This document shows positions 34,641 to 42,965 of a stretch of DNA of 64,000 nt, piece by piece. The translations under genes and the position numbers were made by a program. Under the pieces are notes generated by a model. That model made no database searches and was not told where the DNA came from. It saw only the letters and a list, made by a program, of their open reading frames with translations. Source of the DNA: Verrucomicrobiales bacterium (GTDB lineage Bacteria > Verrucomicrobiota > Verrucomicrobiia > Limisphaerales > UBA9464); contig JAIYBC010000016.1 of NCBI GenBank assembly GCA_027488845.1, positions 44,437-108,436 on the forward strand, written 5' to 3'. Every line of letters starts with the position of its first letter. Position 1 is the first letter of the stretch.

Positions 34641-35768
34641 CTATTCCCTCATGGCTTCGGGATCGATCCCCGTCGCCCGACACCATTCCAGGTAGGCGAT
34701 GGGGGAGATCTCGCTGGGCTTGATCTCGCTGCGGCCGCCCCAGAAGACGTTGGTGTATCCGATCGGGATCCCCGCCTCTTCCAGGTGCCGGTCGATCGCC
34801 GCCTTGTGGGCGAGGACGGTCGACTTGTCGGATCCGTGGGCCACTCCCATGATGTTCACGTTGCGGAACTCCGGGCCGCCTTCCCGCCAATAGGCGTGGG
34901 TCATGATGTAGTGGCGACCGACCTCACGGCCGGCCTCGAGTTCCCTTCCGGGCGGAACCGCCCAGTGGAAGAGGGCGTTGAACTTCGTGACCCGTTCGCC
35001 CGAGGCCAACGTCTTCACGTGCTCGAGGAAGGTGCTGAAGCGGCCGATGATCTTGCGCCGGTTGAGGTCCTCGGCCACCTCGTGGAAGACCGACGTCGGC
35101 AGGTCCGCCTCCCGGGCCCGTGCTTCCCAGAGATCCACCCGGAGTTCCTCCGGCGCGAACTCCCGCTTCAACGCCGTCAGGACCCGCCATTCCAGGTCGC
35201 TCAGCTGAGCCACCTGAACCTCCACCGCTTCCGCCGGCTCATCCGCCCGTGCCCCGGGCTCCATCCCGCGCCGGCGGACATGTCCCACCCCGAGCGCGAA
35301 GAGGTTCTTCGCCTGCATGAGCCGGTAGTGGCGGGCACCGATACGGTTCGCCAGATGCCGGGCGTGCTTCTCCAGCGAGAATCCCTGCGGGACCTTCAGG
35401 GTCGTCCAGAGGCGGTAGTTCGAGCCCGGTGTCGCGGCATCCGTCGACCGGACGACCACGTGTCCGCTGAAGGGATCCTGCTGGAACAGGAAGTCGAAGG
35501 CCGCGTCGGTCGACTCCACCGGAACCTCCCAGGCGCAGAGCGCCCCCTCGGCCAGGCTGGTGGCCAGCAACGTCTGCCTCACGCGGCGGATCGTCCCGGC
35601 TTCAAGGAGGGCCCGGATGCGTTCGATGACCGTCTCCACCGGCAACCCGCTCAGCCGGGCGATCTCGGACATCGGATCGCGGTGGTAGCCCTGGAGGCGA
35701 TCCTCGCTGACGGCGAGGATCCGGGCGTTGACCGGGTCGGTGGTCTCGACGGGAAGGACGGTCGACAT
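34641..35768 (-). CDS. Siroheme decarboxylase-like double AsnC/Lrp-fold protein (AhbA/AhbB type)
   Basis: 375 residues made of two similar halves. Each has an N-terminal winged helix (PMSEIARLSGLPVETVIERI, about 32-51; AREADLPTSVFHEVAEDL in the second) and an AsnC-like ligand domain. First-half motif SNYRLWTTLKVPQG and second-half motif THAYWREGGPEFRNVNIMGVAHG correspond to the YNLWFTL and SHCY...YNLFAMxH signatures of siroheme decarboxylases AhbA/NirDG and AhbB/NirLH. This fits a single fused enzyme converting siroheme to didecarboxysiroheme, or a heme-sensing regulator. Pairing with cobA-hemD in this genome makes the enzyme reading attractive. ahbC/ahbD are not in the window. Confidence 0.75.
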   Translation of the reverse strand: MSTVLPVETTDPVNARILAVSEDRLQGYHRDPMSEIARLSGLPVETVIERIRALLEAGTIRRVRQTLLATSLAEGALCAWEVPVESTDAAFDFLFQQDPFSGHVVVRSTDAATPGSNYRLWTTLKVPQGFSLEKHARHLANRIGARHYRLMQAKNLFALGVGHVRRRGMEPGARADEPAEAVEVQVAQLSDLEWRVLTALKREFAPEELRVDLWEARAREADLPTSVFHEVAEDLNRRKIIGRFSTFLEHVKTLASGERVTKFNALFHWAVPPGRELEAGREVGRHYIMTHAYWREGGPEFRNVNIMGVAHGSDKSTVLAHKAAIDRHLEEAGIPIGYTNVFWGGRSEIKPSEISPIAYLEWCRATGIDPEAMRE

Positions 35769-35789
35769 GGAGGGCTGGGACGGCGGGGA

Positions 35790-36728
35790 TCAGGCCTTGC
35801 GGTTCGGATACAGTTTCCCGACGAGGTCGGCGTAGCCGTTCAGGTAGCGGGTCGGGACGCGGTCGCCGGTGTCCACCATGCGTTCCGTGGACTGGCTCCA
35901 GCGGGGATGCGGCACCTTCGGGTCCACGTTCGATTCGAAGGGATATTCCCTCGGGTTCAGCGTCTCCCAGAGGGTTGCCGGCTGCTTCGCGGTGAATTCG
36001 ATGCGGACGATGCTCTTGATGCTCTTGTAGCCGTACTTCCACGGGACGACCAAACGGACGGGCGCGCCGTTCTGCTTCGGCATGGGACGGCCGTAGATGC
36101 CGGTCGCCAGCAAGGTGAGCGGATGCCGGGCCTCCTCGAGCGTGAGGCCTTCGGTGTAGGGCCACGGGTAGTCGGCGAGCCGCGCGATCCCAGGCATCTC
36201 GTCCGGCCGCAGGGCCGTGGTGAAGGAGACGAAGCGGGCCTCGGACTTGGGTTGGGCCTTCTCGATGACCTTCGCGAGCGGGAAGCCGGTCCACGGCACC
36301 ACCATCGCCCAGGCCTCCACGCAGCGGAACCGATACACGCGCTCCTCCGGGCTGAAATCCCGCGTCAGCGCGGTGAGGTCCAACGTGAACGGCTTCTCGC
36401 ACAGCCCGGCGACCTCCACCGTCCAGGGATCGGTCCTGAACCTGCCCACGAGTTCCTTCACCCGCGTCTTGGACGTGCTGAATTCGTAGAAGTTGTTGTA
36501 GCTGGTCGCCGCCTCCTCCAGGGACAGCGGTTCCTTCGGATCGAAATCCGGGTTCCGTGGCACGGCCGTCTTCGGTGCGTCCGCCGCCTCCGCCGCGAAT
36601 CCCGTCAGGAGCCCGCCGCCGATGAAGCCCATGGACCGGAGGAACTCCCTCCGCCGCAGGTACGCGGATTCCGGGGTGATCTGGCTGTCGGGCAGGTGCC
36701 AGGGGGGACGGATCAGGATGTTGGCCAT
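35790..36728 (-). CDS. msrP: Protein-methionine-sulfoxide reductase catalytic subunit MsrP (YedY)
   Basis: 312 residues. Tat-type leader with RRREFLRSMGFIGGGLLTGFAAEA (about 25-48), then the sulfite-oxidase-fold Mo-cofactor domain: VYRFRCVEAWAMVVPWTGF contains the Mo-ligand Cys, followed by EARHPLTLLATGIYGRPMPKQNGAPVRLVVPWKYGYKSIKSI, the family signature. It repairs oxidised methionines in periplasmic proteins and normally takes electrons from the heme protein MsrQ, which is not encoded nearby. It lies 21 bp upstream of the AsnC-like gene on the same strand. Confidence 0.93.
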   Translation of the reverse strand: MANILIRPPWHLPDSQITPESAYLRRREFLRSMGFIGGGLLTGFAAEAADAPKTAVPRNPDFDPKEPLSLEEAATSYNNFYEFSTSKTRVKELVGRFRTDPWTVEVAGLCEKPFTLDLTALTRDFSPEERVYRFRCVEAWAMVVPWTGFPLAKVIEKAQPKSEARFVSFTTALRPDEMPGIARLADYPWPYTEGLTLEEARHPLTLLATGIYGRPMPKQNGAPVRLVVPWKYGYKSIKSIVRIEFTAKQPATLWETLNPREYPFESNVDPKVPHPRWSQSTERMVDTGDRVPTRYLNGYADLVGKLYPNRKA

Positions 36729-36772
36729 GGTGGTGGGAGCGGGGTTCGACGGTGACGCCCTGGGATCCGACT

Positions 36773-37501
36773 TCAGACGGCAGGGCCGAATTCGGCGAGG
36801 ATCACGGCGTTGCCGAACGGGTAGGGCGAATGGTAGCGGGCCGCAAGTGCCGTGGTGGCATCGCACGGTCTCCACCGCAGTCGGGAGACCCGATGGAAGA
36901 ACTCGAGGCGATCGGCGCCGATGCGTTTGTCGCGGATCAGGGCGTCGAACGCCGGGTTGTAGCCGGGAGCGGCGGTCAGGACCAGGCGTCCCCGCGGCTT
37001 GAGCCAACGTCGGCAGTTGGCCACCGCCTGGAGGATCTTCCCGCCCGACGGATCCTTGTCGTCGTCGTCGTAGCCGATGTGCTCGAAGGTCGAGATCGAG
37101 AGGACCAGGTCGCAGAGCCGCGGAGGCTGCCACGTCGCGGCGTCCTCGTTGAGGACCCCGGCCGACTTCTCGAACTTGTCGACCACCTGATGGGAGATCG
37201 GACCGTAATGCCCGAGGACATTGCCGATCTCGATCACGTCCGGTCCGCCGGCCTCGTCGACCAAGGTCCGTCCCACGGGCACCTCGACCACCCGTTCGTT
37301 GGCCCAGGTGGTGTTGTAGCGGTGGTAGAACTGCTCCAGCTGCCGGCCGCGGAAGGGGAAGGTGCGGCGGGGCAGGAAGGGGATCAGCAGCGGGCTGACC
37401 GCCATGCGGAGCGGGATCAGCGCCACCTCGGCGGGACCCATCTGACGGGCGACCGCCGCGGCGATGGTGAGGTAGTTGCGGTAGGGATTGGTGGCGGCCA
37501 T
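36773..37501 (-). CDS. SAM-dependent methyltransferase-like protein of a sugar cluster
   Basis: 242 residues. VIEIGNVLGHYGPISHQVVDKFE (about 89-111) reads as the glycine-containing SAM loop, DLVLSISTFEHIGYDDDD as the post-core acidic motif, and WLKPRGRLVLTAAPGYNPAFD as the C-terminal core. Such proteins often accompany polysaccharide genes and methylate sugars, but the family is divergent and the assignment is by fold only. 12 bp downstream of rfbC, same strand. Confidence 0.7.
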   Translation of the reverse strand: MAATNPYRNYLTIAAAVARQMGPAEVALIPLRMAVSPLLIPFLPRRTFPFRGRQLEQFYHRYNTTWANERVVEVPVGRTLVDEAGGPDVIEIGNVLGHYGPISHQVVDKFEKSAGVLNEDAATWQPPRLCDLVLSISTFEHIGYDDDDKDPSGGKILQAVANCRRWLKPRGRLVLTAAPGYNPAFDALIRDKRIGADRLEFFHRVSRLRWRPCDATTALAARYHSPYPFGNAVILAEFGPAV

Positions 37502-37513
37502 CGGCGGGCGTAG

Positions 37514-38053
37514 TCAGACAACGTCGCGCAACAGAGGCAAGTTCCGGTCCCGCTCCGAAAGGAATGCGGCGGCGGGATCGTTCCACGCGATGGCGACCTC
37601 CGGGTCGTCCCAACGGAAGCCCCGGGCGAGGTCGGAGACGTAGAGGCCGCCCATCAGGTAGGAGACCTCGCAACCATCCACGAGGCACTGGAATCCGTGG
37701 GCGAAGCCGGCCCCGACGTAGAGTTGGTGTCCATTCTCGGCGCTCAGCTCGAGGGAAAGCCAACGACCGCGGGTGGGAGAATCGTGTCTCACGTCGACGA
37801 CCACATCCTGGATCGCGCCGGCGGAACAGCGCACGAGCTTGATCTCCGGCGCCTGGGCATCCTGCCAATGCAGTCCGCGGATCATGCCGCGACGCAGGGT
37901 CCGGGTGACGTTGCCCTGTGGCCAACGGGTGTTGAGCCCGTGGGCGGCGAACTCCACTTCGCACCAGGAGCGTGTGAACCACCCCCGTTCGTCCTGACGA
38001 CGCTCCGGACGGATCAGCCAGACGCCTTCCAAAGATGTGGACTCGAAAAGCAT
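37514..38053 (-). CDS. rfbC: dTDP-4-dehydrorhamnose 3,5-epimerase (RmlC-like)
   Basis: 179 residues, the usual cupin length. DERGWFTRSWCEVEFAAHGL, NVTRTLRRGMIRGLHWQ (catalytic His in RGLHWQ), IKLVRCSAGAIQDVVVDVRHDSPT and YVGAGFAHGFQCL (second His) are the hallmark segments. It epimerises 4-keto-deoxyhexose nucleotides on the way to L-rhamnose or related sugars. rfbA, rfbB and rfbD are absent, so in this cluster it may instead act on CDP- or dTDP-keto sugars made by the downstream-encoded relatives. Confidence 0.9.
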   Translation of the reverse strand: MLFESTSLEGVWLIRPERRQDERGWFTRSWCEVEFAAHGLNTRWPQGNVTRTLRRGMIRGLHWQDAQAPEIKLVRCSAGAIQDVVVDVRHDSPTRGRWLSLELSAENGHQLYVGAGFAHGFQCLVDGCEVSYLMGGLYVSDLARGFRWDDPEVAIAWNDPAAAFLSERDRNLPLLRDVV

Positions 38054-38069
38054 GTCGCCTGAGTGCGGG

Positions 38070-39311
38070 CTAGACGATGCGGACCTCGGGGATCGGCACG
38101 ATGAAGCGTCCGCCGGAATCCCTCCAGGCCTGCTGCTGACGCAGGATCTCGTCGGCGAAGTTCCAGGTGAGCAGCAGGGCGTGCTTGGCGAAACGCGTGT
38201 GCAGTTCCTCGACGGGGAGGATCGGCAGATGGCTTCCCGGGGTCAGCTTGCCCTGCTTGGCGGTGCTCCGGTCGACGACGAAGTCGATGCAGTCGAATCC
38301 GTCCCGACCGATCCCGTAGAAGTTCAGCAGCGTGCTGCCCTTGGCCGAGGCCCCGTACGCGCAGATCCGTTCCTTGCGGGAGCGCAGGTCCCGGAGCAAG
38401 GCCAAGGTCTCGTCCTTCAACCGGCGCACGTGGTCGCCGAAGGCCTCGTAGTAGGCGGCGGTGTGGACGCCCTTCGAGGTCTCCTCGGCGAGGAGGTCCA
38501 GGATGCTCCCGCGGATCGGGTGCGCGCCGCGATGGCCGGCGAAGAGGCGCAACGAGCCGCCATGGATCGGATACCGCTCGACGTGGAACAGTTCGAGACC
38601 GTGCCGCTCGAAGAGGGGCTTGAGCGCGGTGACGGTGAAATAGAAGACGTGCTCGTGGTAGATCGTGTCGAACTCCGTGTGCTCCACCAGGTCGCAGCCA
38701 TAGGGGAACTCGAGGGCGATCCGGCCATCGGGTTTCAGGAGCGCCGCCAGACCGGCGACGAAGCCGTTGGTGTCCGGGACATGGGCGAAGACGTTGTTGC
38801 CGAGGATGAGGTCGGCCTGGCGCCCTTCGGCGGCCAGTTCGTTGGCGAGTTCGACGCCGAAGAACCGGTTGAGGGTGGGAACGCCCCTTTCGACGGCGAC
38901 CTTGGCGATGTTGGCTGCGGGCTCGATGCCGAGGCAGGGGACGCCGGCTGCGACGAAGTTGCGGAGCAGGTAGCCGTCGTTGCTGGCGATCTCGACCACG
39001 AGGCTGGACGGGCTGAGTTCGAAGTCGGCGAGGTGCCGTTCGACCGCCTCCTTGGAGTGCTTCAACAAGGCGTCGGAAAACGACGAGAAGTAGAGGTACT
39101 CCGAGAAGAGCCGGACGGGTGGCACGATGTCGGTGATCTGAAGCAGGTGGCAGCGCTCACACCAGGCAAGCCGGAGCGGGAACCGCGGTTCCGTGCCGCC
39201 CAAATCGATCGGGGCGAGGAGGTTGTTGGCAAGCGGTTGGTTTCCGAGGTCGAGGATGAGCCGACCCGAGCCCGAACCGCAGGACCTGCATGTGAAATCA
39301 AGCATAGGCAC
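38070..39311 (-). CDS. Nucleotide-sugar C-methyltransferase (TylC3/NovU type)
   Basis: 413 residues. N-terminal zinc-binding domain: DFTCRSCGSGSGRLILDLGNQPLANNLL and LAWCERCHLLQ (CXXC pairs). SAM domain: VVEIASNDGYLLRNFVAAGVPCLGIEPAANIAKVA. Signature EFPYGCDLVEHTEFDTIYHEHVFYFT with the active HEH. C-terminal Rossmann-like domain with YGASAKGSTLLNFYGI. Family members methylate carbon 3 of a 4-keto-dideoxysugar nucleotide to give branched sugars. The gene is GC-rich, in contrast to the rfbG gene 3 bp upstream. A second Met two codons later is an equal start. Confidence 0.88.
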   Translation of the reverse strand: MPMLDFTCRSCGSGSGRLILDLGNQPLANNLLAPIDLGGTEPRFPLRLAWCERCHLLQITDIVPPVRLFSEYLYFSSFSDALLKHSKEAVERHLADFELSPSSLVVEIASNDGYLLRNFVAAGVPCLGIEPAANIAKVAVERGVPTLNRFFGVELANELAAEGRQADLILGNNVFAHVPDTNGFVAGLAALLKPDGRIALEFPYGCDLVEHTEFDTIYHEHVFYFTVTALKPLFERHGLELFHVERYPIHGGSLRLFAGHRGAHPIRGSILDLLAEETSKGVHTAAYYEAFGDHVRRLKDETLALLRDLRSRKERICAYGASAKGSTLLNFYGIGRDGFDCIDFVVDRSTAKQGKLTPGSHLPILPVEELHTRFAKHALLLTWNFADEILRQQQAWRDSGGRFIVPIPEVRIV

Positions 39312-39314
39312 TCT

Positions 39315-40427
39315 TCAAAGCCACGCCGCGCGAGACTCCAACGCGGCACTTTCAAAGTCTTGGATCTGCTCCATTGAAAAATCGACCATTTTCGAATCGG
39401 CGACTTCATGTCTGGTGCGATACCAGATTGCGGTGTATTCCACTGCAGCCTCCAACGTCCAAACCGGTTTCCAACGAAGTGTCTCAAATGCCTTTTCAAT
39501 GGAAAGATTCAGACGTTCTGCCTCCTTCGCATTGGTTTTCTGGATCCGAAACTCGTAGGGGCAATCCCAATGTTGCCGAAACTTCTGTACGAGTTCAGAC
39601 ACAGGCAGGTTTCCGCCAGCTCCCGGTCCAAAATTGAATGAGATCAACGAAGGTTGCTTGGGTTGATTGGCAGTATAGACACCCAGCGCGAGATATCCTC
39701 CGAGGCAATCCAAGACATGTTGCCACGGTCGAGTTGCTGCTGGATTTCGGATCTCAAGAACGGATTGTGAAACCTTGGCTCGGACCAGATCTGGGATAAT
39801 GCGATCTTTGGCGTAGTCACCCCCACCAATGACATTTCCAGCCCTGGCTGTTGAAATGGATCCCAAATCGCTATCCGGGTAGAAGAATGACTTCCACCAG
39901 GAGGACACAATCAACTCACAGGCCGCCTTGCTGGCCGAATAGACGTCCGCACCACCCATGGGATCATTTTCGCGATATCCGAAATCCCAGCCCCGATTTT
40001 CGTAACACTTGTCAGTTGTTACGATGACCACAGTGCATTTGAGACGCAGGTTTCGAATCTCTTCCAGAAGATACGCCGTGCCAAGACAGTTGGTGGTGAG
40101 AGTTTCTATGGGTTCGCTGTAGGATTGACGAACCAATGCCTGCGCCGCCAAGTGAAAGACGATTTCAGGTCGGGTCTTGGAAAGGAATTCCCTAAGACTA
40201 CTCCTATCTCGAATGTCGCCAATCGTGCTGCTCTGCACTGCGGCGGATTCGACAATCTGGAACAGGCTCGGATCGGTGGGCGGTGGCAGGCTGAAGCCAT
40301 GGCACTTGGCTCCCAATTTTGTGAGCCAAAGCGCGAGCCAGGAGCCTTTGAACCCCGTATGTCCAGTGATTGCGACTCTCTTGTCCTTGTAGAAGTCCCT
40401 GACAGAAGGAAGGGCTGATGTCGACAT
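39315..40427 (-). CDS. rfbG: CDP-glucose 4,6-dehydratase
   Basis: 370 residues of the short-chain dehydrogenase family. RVAITGHTGFKGSWLALWL (about 16-34) is the diagnostic NAD loop of this enzyme; FHLAAQALVRQSYSEP, VVIVTTDKCYENR and VYSASKAACE (active Tyr-X3-Lys) follow. Makes CDP-4-keto-6-deoxyglucose. The partner rfbF (cytidylyltransferase) is not in the window. Base composition is much lower in GC than both flanks and codon use shifts, a sign of recent transfer. The frame is open 62 codons upstream into the secreted-protein gene; the conserved start is the ATG at 40427. Confidence 0.92.
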   Translation of the reverse strand: MSTSALPSVRDFYKDKRVAITGHTGFKGSWLALWLTKLGAKCHGFSLPPPTDPSLFQIVESAAVQSSTIGDIRDRSSLREFLSKTRPEIVFHLAAQALVRQSYSEPIETLTTNCLGTAYLLEEIRNLRLKCTVVIVTTDKCYENRGWDFGYRENDPMGGADVYSASKAACELIVSSWWKSFFYPDSDLGSISTARAGNVIGGGDYAKDRIIPDLVRAKVSQSVLEIRNPAATRPWQHVLDCLGGYLALGVYTANQPKQPSLISFNFGPGAGGNLPVSELVQKFRQHWDCPYEFRIQKTNAKEAERLNLSIEKAFETLRWKPVWTLEAAVEYTAIWYRTRHEVADSKMVDFSMEQIQDFESAALESRAAWL

Positions 40428-40438
40428 TCTGGTTTTGT

Positions 40439-41323
40439 TTAGGGTTTCCTCGAAATGACTCGGTACTGTCGATGGCTCGCTCCGGAGGTTCGGTCTGAAT
40501 AGGTCAGGACTCCCCCCGTTCCGGGTATGACCGGCGCGGCATTGGTCCATTGATCTAGCGTGCCGGGTTCGGAATACTGAATCTGATAAACACGGTTCAG
40601 TGATGAATTCCATTTGACCTGAACTTCGGAGACCTGGATATCGAGTGTTGGATACCGCGGTAGAAGTTCCGCCGAAAACTCGGTTAAAAGAAAATTTCCG
40701 TTGATGGCCCGTCCGGGACCATTCCCAGGGAGGGAGTTGTCGGGAAGTACTTCAATTCTAAACCCGGTAATGAGAGTCAAAGAAGTTTCAAACTCCAGAA
40801 AATAGACATCCTGTGCTGGAGAGAGTCCAGAAGCAAGGACGCTTCCATCAGAAAGAACAGTCAGGGTTGTTCCGTTCGTTGAAGTCGCCCGCGATGGAGT
40901 CAGTGCGGTCCAGTTGGCTGAGACAGATCCTCCTGTGGCGAGTCCATCGGCAAATTGATTGCGAGGACTTTGGGTGACCGAGATGCGGAAGCGTCCAAGT
41001 GTATGCCGAGGATTGAGATGGAGCTGGTGAAGAGCCACCCGAATCACGGAACCGTCCGCGTAGCCAACATCTTCCACTGTTTCAAATACCGCCGAATTCT
41101 GGGAACCTGTTTGTGGGAAGATTCCCCAACCGACATCGTTGACCAGGTTGGTGTCGATGGCGAATCCAGGTTGATACAGTGGAAAGCCTGCCAATGGAGG
41201 TTGTGAAAACGTTGCGGTCGCGTTGGCGAGTCCGATGATTTCGCCCCGCAATGGGAAGGAGAGGACAATCCCAACTGCTGTGAGCGACGTGAGGAATCGA
41301 CTGCACATCTTCCAGAAAGTCAT
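40439..41323 (-). CDS. Secreted protein with C-terminal YRV module, low GC
   Basis: 294 residues. Signal peptide FLTSLTAVGIVLSFPLRGEI (cleavage near residue 27). The middle is beta-rich: PGFAIDTNLVNDVGWGIFP, SAVFETVEDVGYADGSVIRVAL and LGRFRISVTQSPR resemble the discoidin-like domain found in Planctomycete/Verrucomicrobia surface proteins. The C-terminus (VYQIQYSEPGTLDQWTNA ... RQYRVISRKP) matches the module on two other secreted proteins in this window. 11 bp upstream of rfbG and of the same low-GC composition, so both likely arrived together. Confidence 0.7.
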   Translation of the reverse strand: MTFWKMCSRFLTSLTAVGIVLSFPLRGEIIGLANATATFSQPPLAGFPLYQPGFAIDTNLVNDVGWGIFPQTGSQNSAVFETVEDVGYADGSVIRVALHQLHLNPRHTLGRFRISVTQSPRNQFADGLATGGSVSANWTALTPSRATSTNGTTLTVLSDGSVLASGLSPAQDVYFLEFETSLTLITGFRIEVLPDNSLPGNGPGRAINGNFLLTEFSAELLPRYPTLDIQVSEVQVKWNSSLNRVYQIQYSEPGTLDQWTNAAPVIPGTGGVLTYSDRTSGASHRQYRVISRKP

Positions 41324-41406
41324 TTGGATTCGGTTTTTTGAAGAGATTGGCGGCAGTTCGTTGATTGGTAAATTCCGAGGCGTTGTTCAGCCCTGGGTTA
41401 GCCATT

Positions 41407-42936
41407 TCAGGCTGTGGCTCTGGATTGAATTCGACCACAGATGCTCAGGCCGACACCCGTCATCAAGGCATTGACGAGGACCAGCTCGGTCCCGAAGCGG
41501 AACCCATTCCACCACCGAGTGGCGGCCAGGTCCAAGATTCCGGCCAAAAACATCGAAACCAGGGCCACGATGGGAATCGCGGCACTCGAGACACGGATCT
41601 GCGTGGCCAGTCCGACGAAGAACAGACCCAGCAGGGGGCCGTAGGTGTAGCCGGCAACCTTGAGCACCACGTCGATGAGCGGCAGGCCGTCCGCCAGGCT
41701 CCGGAAGATCAGGATCGTCGCGAACAGCACGACGGCGAACGCGACATGGACCCGCCGCCGCAGTCCGACCCGCGCCGCCTCGCCCAGGTCCTTGCGCTGC
41801 TCGAAGCCGAGGAAATCCACGCAGAAACTGGTGGTCAGCGTGGTCAGTACCGAGTCGGCGCTGTTGAAGGTCGCGGCGGTCAATCCCAGGAGGAACACGA
41901 CCGCGGTGAAGGTCCCCAGGTGTTGCAGGGCGATCCGCGGAAACAGCTCGTCCGTCCTCGCTGGAATGCCAATTCCGCGTTCGGCCGCGAACCGGAAGAG
42001 CAGGGCGCCCAGCACCAGGATCGCCAGGTTCACCAGGACCATGATCGGCGTGAACAGGGCGAAGTTCTTCCGGGCGTCCGACAGCGTCTTGCAGGACAGC
42101 GTCTTCTGCATGTTGTTCTGGTCGAGCCCGGTCATCACCACCGCGATCGCCGCCCCCGACACCAGCTGCTTCCAGAAGAACCCGGCGCTGCGCCAGTCCC
42201 CATTGTAAATCGCGGTCTCCGGTGCCGAACGGAGCATCCGGAACAGGTCCAGCGGTCCGATGCCGAGCTGCTGCAACAGCGAGCCGGTGCAGACGACCAC
42301 ACCCAGCACCAGGAAGCCGCTCTGGATGGTGTCGGTCCAGACCAGGGTCTTGATGCCGCCCTGGAGGGTGTAGATCAGGATCAGCCCGATGATCACGGCG
42401 GCCGTGGACCAGAAGGGCACTCCCCATGCGTCGAAGACGAACGTCTGGAAGACCGTGATCGACAGCAGGAGCCGGGCGGACGATCCGAAGACCCGGGAGA
42501 GGAGGAAGAAGCCGGATCCCGTCTTCTGGGCTGACGGGCCGAAGCGTTGTCCGAGGAAGCCGTAGATCGAGGTGAGGCCCAGCCGGTAGTAGAGCGGCAG
42601 GAGGATGCCGCAGATCACCAGGTAACCCAGGGCATAACCGAAGACGACGGCAAGGTACTCGAAGTGGTCCCGGGCCACCTTGCCTGGGACAGAGATGTAG
42701 CTGACCCCGGAGAGGGAGTCGCCAATCAGTCCTAGCGCCACCACCACCCAAGGGGAGCGGCGGTTGCCCCGGAAATAGCCTTCATTCCCCGCCGAGCGTC
42801 CGGTCCACCAAGCGACGCCGATGAGCACGGCGAAGTACGCCGCGACGCACGCGAGGATGACGCTCGGAGTCACCGGAGGACGGAAGCACGGCCCCCGCCA
42901 TCGGATCACGCGGAATCTCCGCGTCCCACTTCCCAA
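41407..42936 (-). CDS. Sodium:solute symporter (SSS family)
   Basis: 509 residues from a TTG start at 42936, about 13 membrane helices. FAVLIGVAWWTGRSAGNEGYFRGNRRSPW (about 35-63) is the family start with the WxGR..N..Y.. pattern; GDSLSGVSYISVPG (about 71-84) and TGLDQNNMQKTLSCKTLSDARK (about 265-286) match the sodium- and substrate-site helices. Substrate (sialic acid, sugar, proline, other) cannot be fixed. A GTG at 42873 (VTPSVILACVAAYF) is a shorter start that would leave 93 bp to the divergent CII-like gene and remove a basic N-terminal tail. Confidence 0.88.
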   Translation of the reverse strand: MGSGTRRFRVIRWRGPCFRPPVTPSVILACVAAYFAVLIGVAWWTGRSAGNEGYFRGNRRSPWVVVALGLIGDSLSGVSYISVPGKVARDHFEYLAVVFGYALGYLVICGILLPLYYRLGLTSIYGFLGQRFGPSAQKTGSGFFLLSRVFGSSARLLLSITVFQTFVFDAWGVPFWSTAAVIIGLILIYTLQGGIKTLVWTDTIQSGFLVLGVVVCTGSLLQQLGIGPLDLFRMLRSAPETAIYNGDWRSAGFFWKQLVSGAAIAVVMTGLDQNNMQKTLSCKTLSDARKNFALFTPIMVLVNLAILVLGALLFRFAAERGIGIPARTDELFPRIALQHLGTFTAVVFLLGLTAATFNSADSVLTTLTTSFCVDFLGFEQRKDLGEAARVGLRRRVHVAFAVVLFATILIFRSLADGLPLIDVVLKVAGYTYGPLLGLFFVGLATQIRVSSAAIPIVALVSMFLAGILDLAATRWWNGFRFGTELVLVNALMTGVGLSICGRIQSRATA

Positions 42937-42965
42937 TCGCGTGCGGGCCTGATACCAACCGGCTC

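Noticed and set aside
32077..36755. Plus-strand open frames of 872 and 656 codons
   Set aside because: Antisense to mutS, the AhbA/B-like gene and msrP, all of which show full family motifs.
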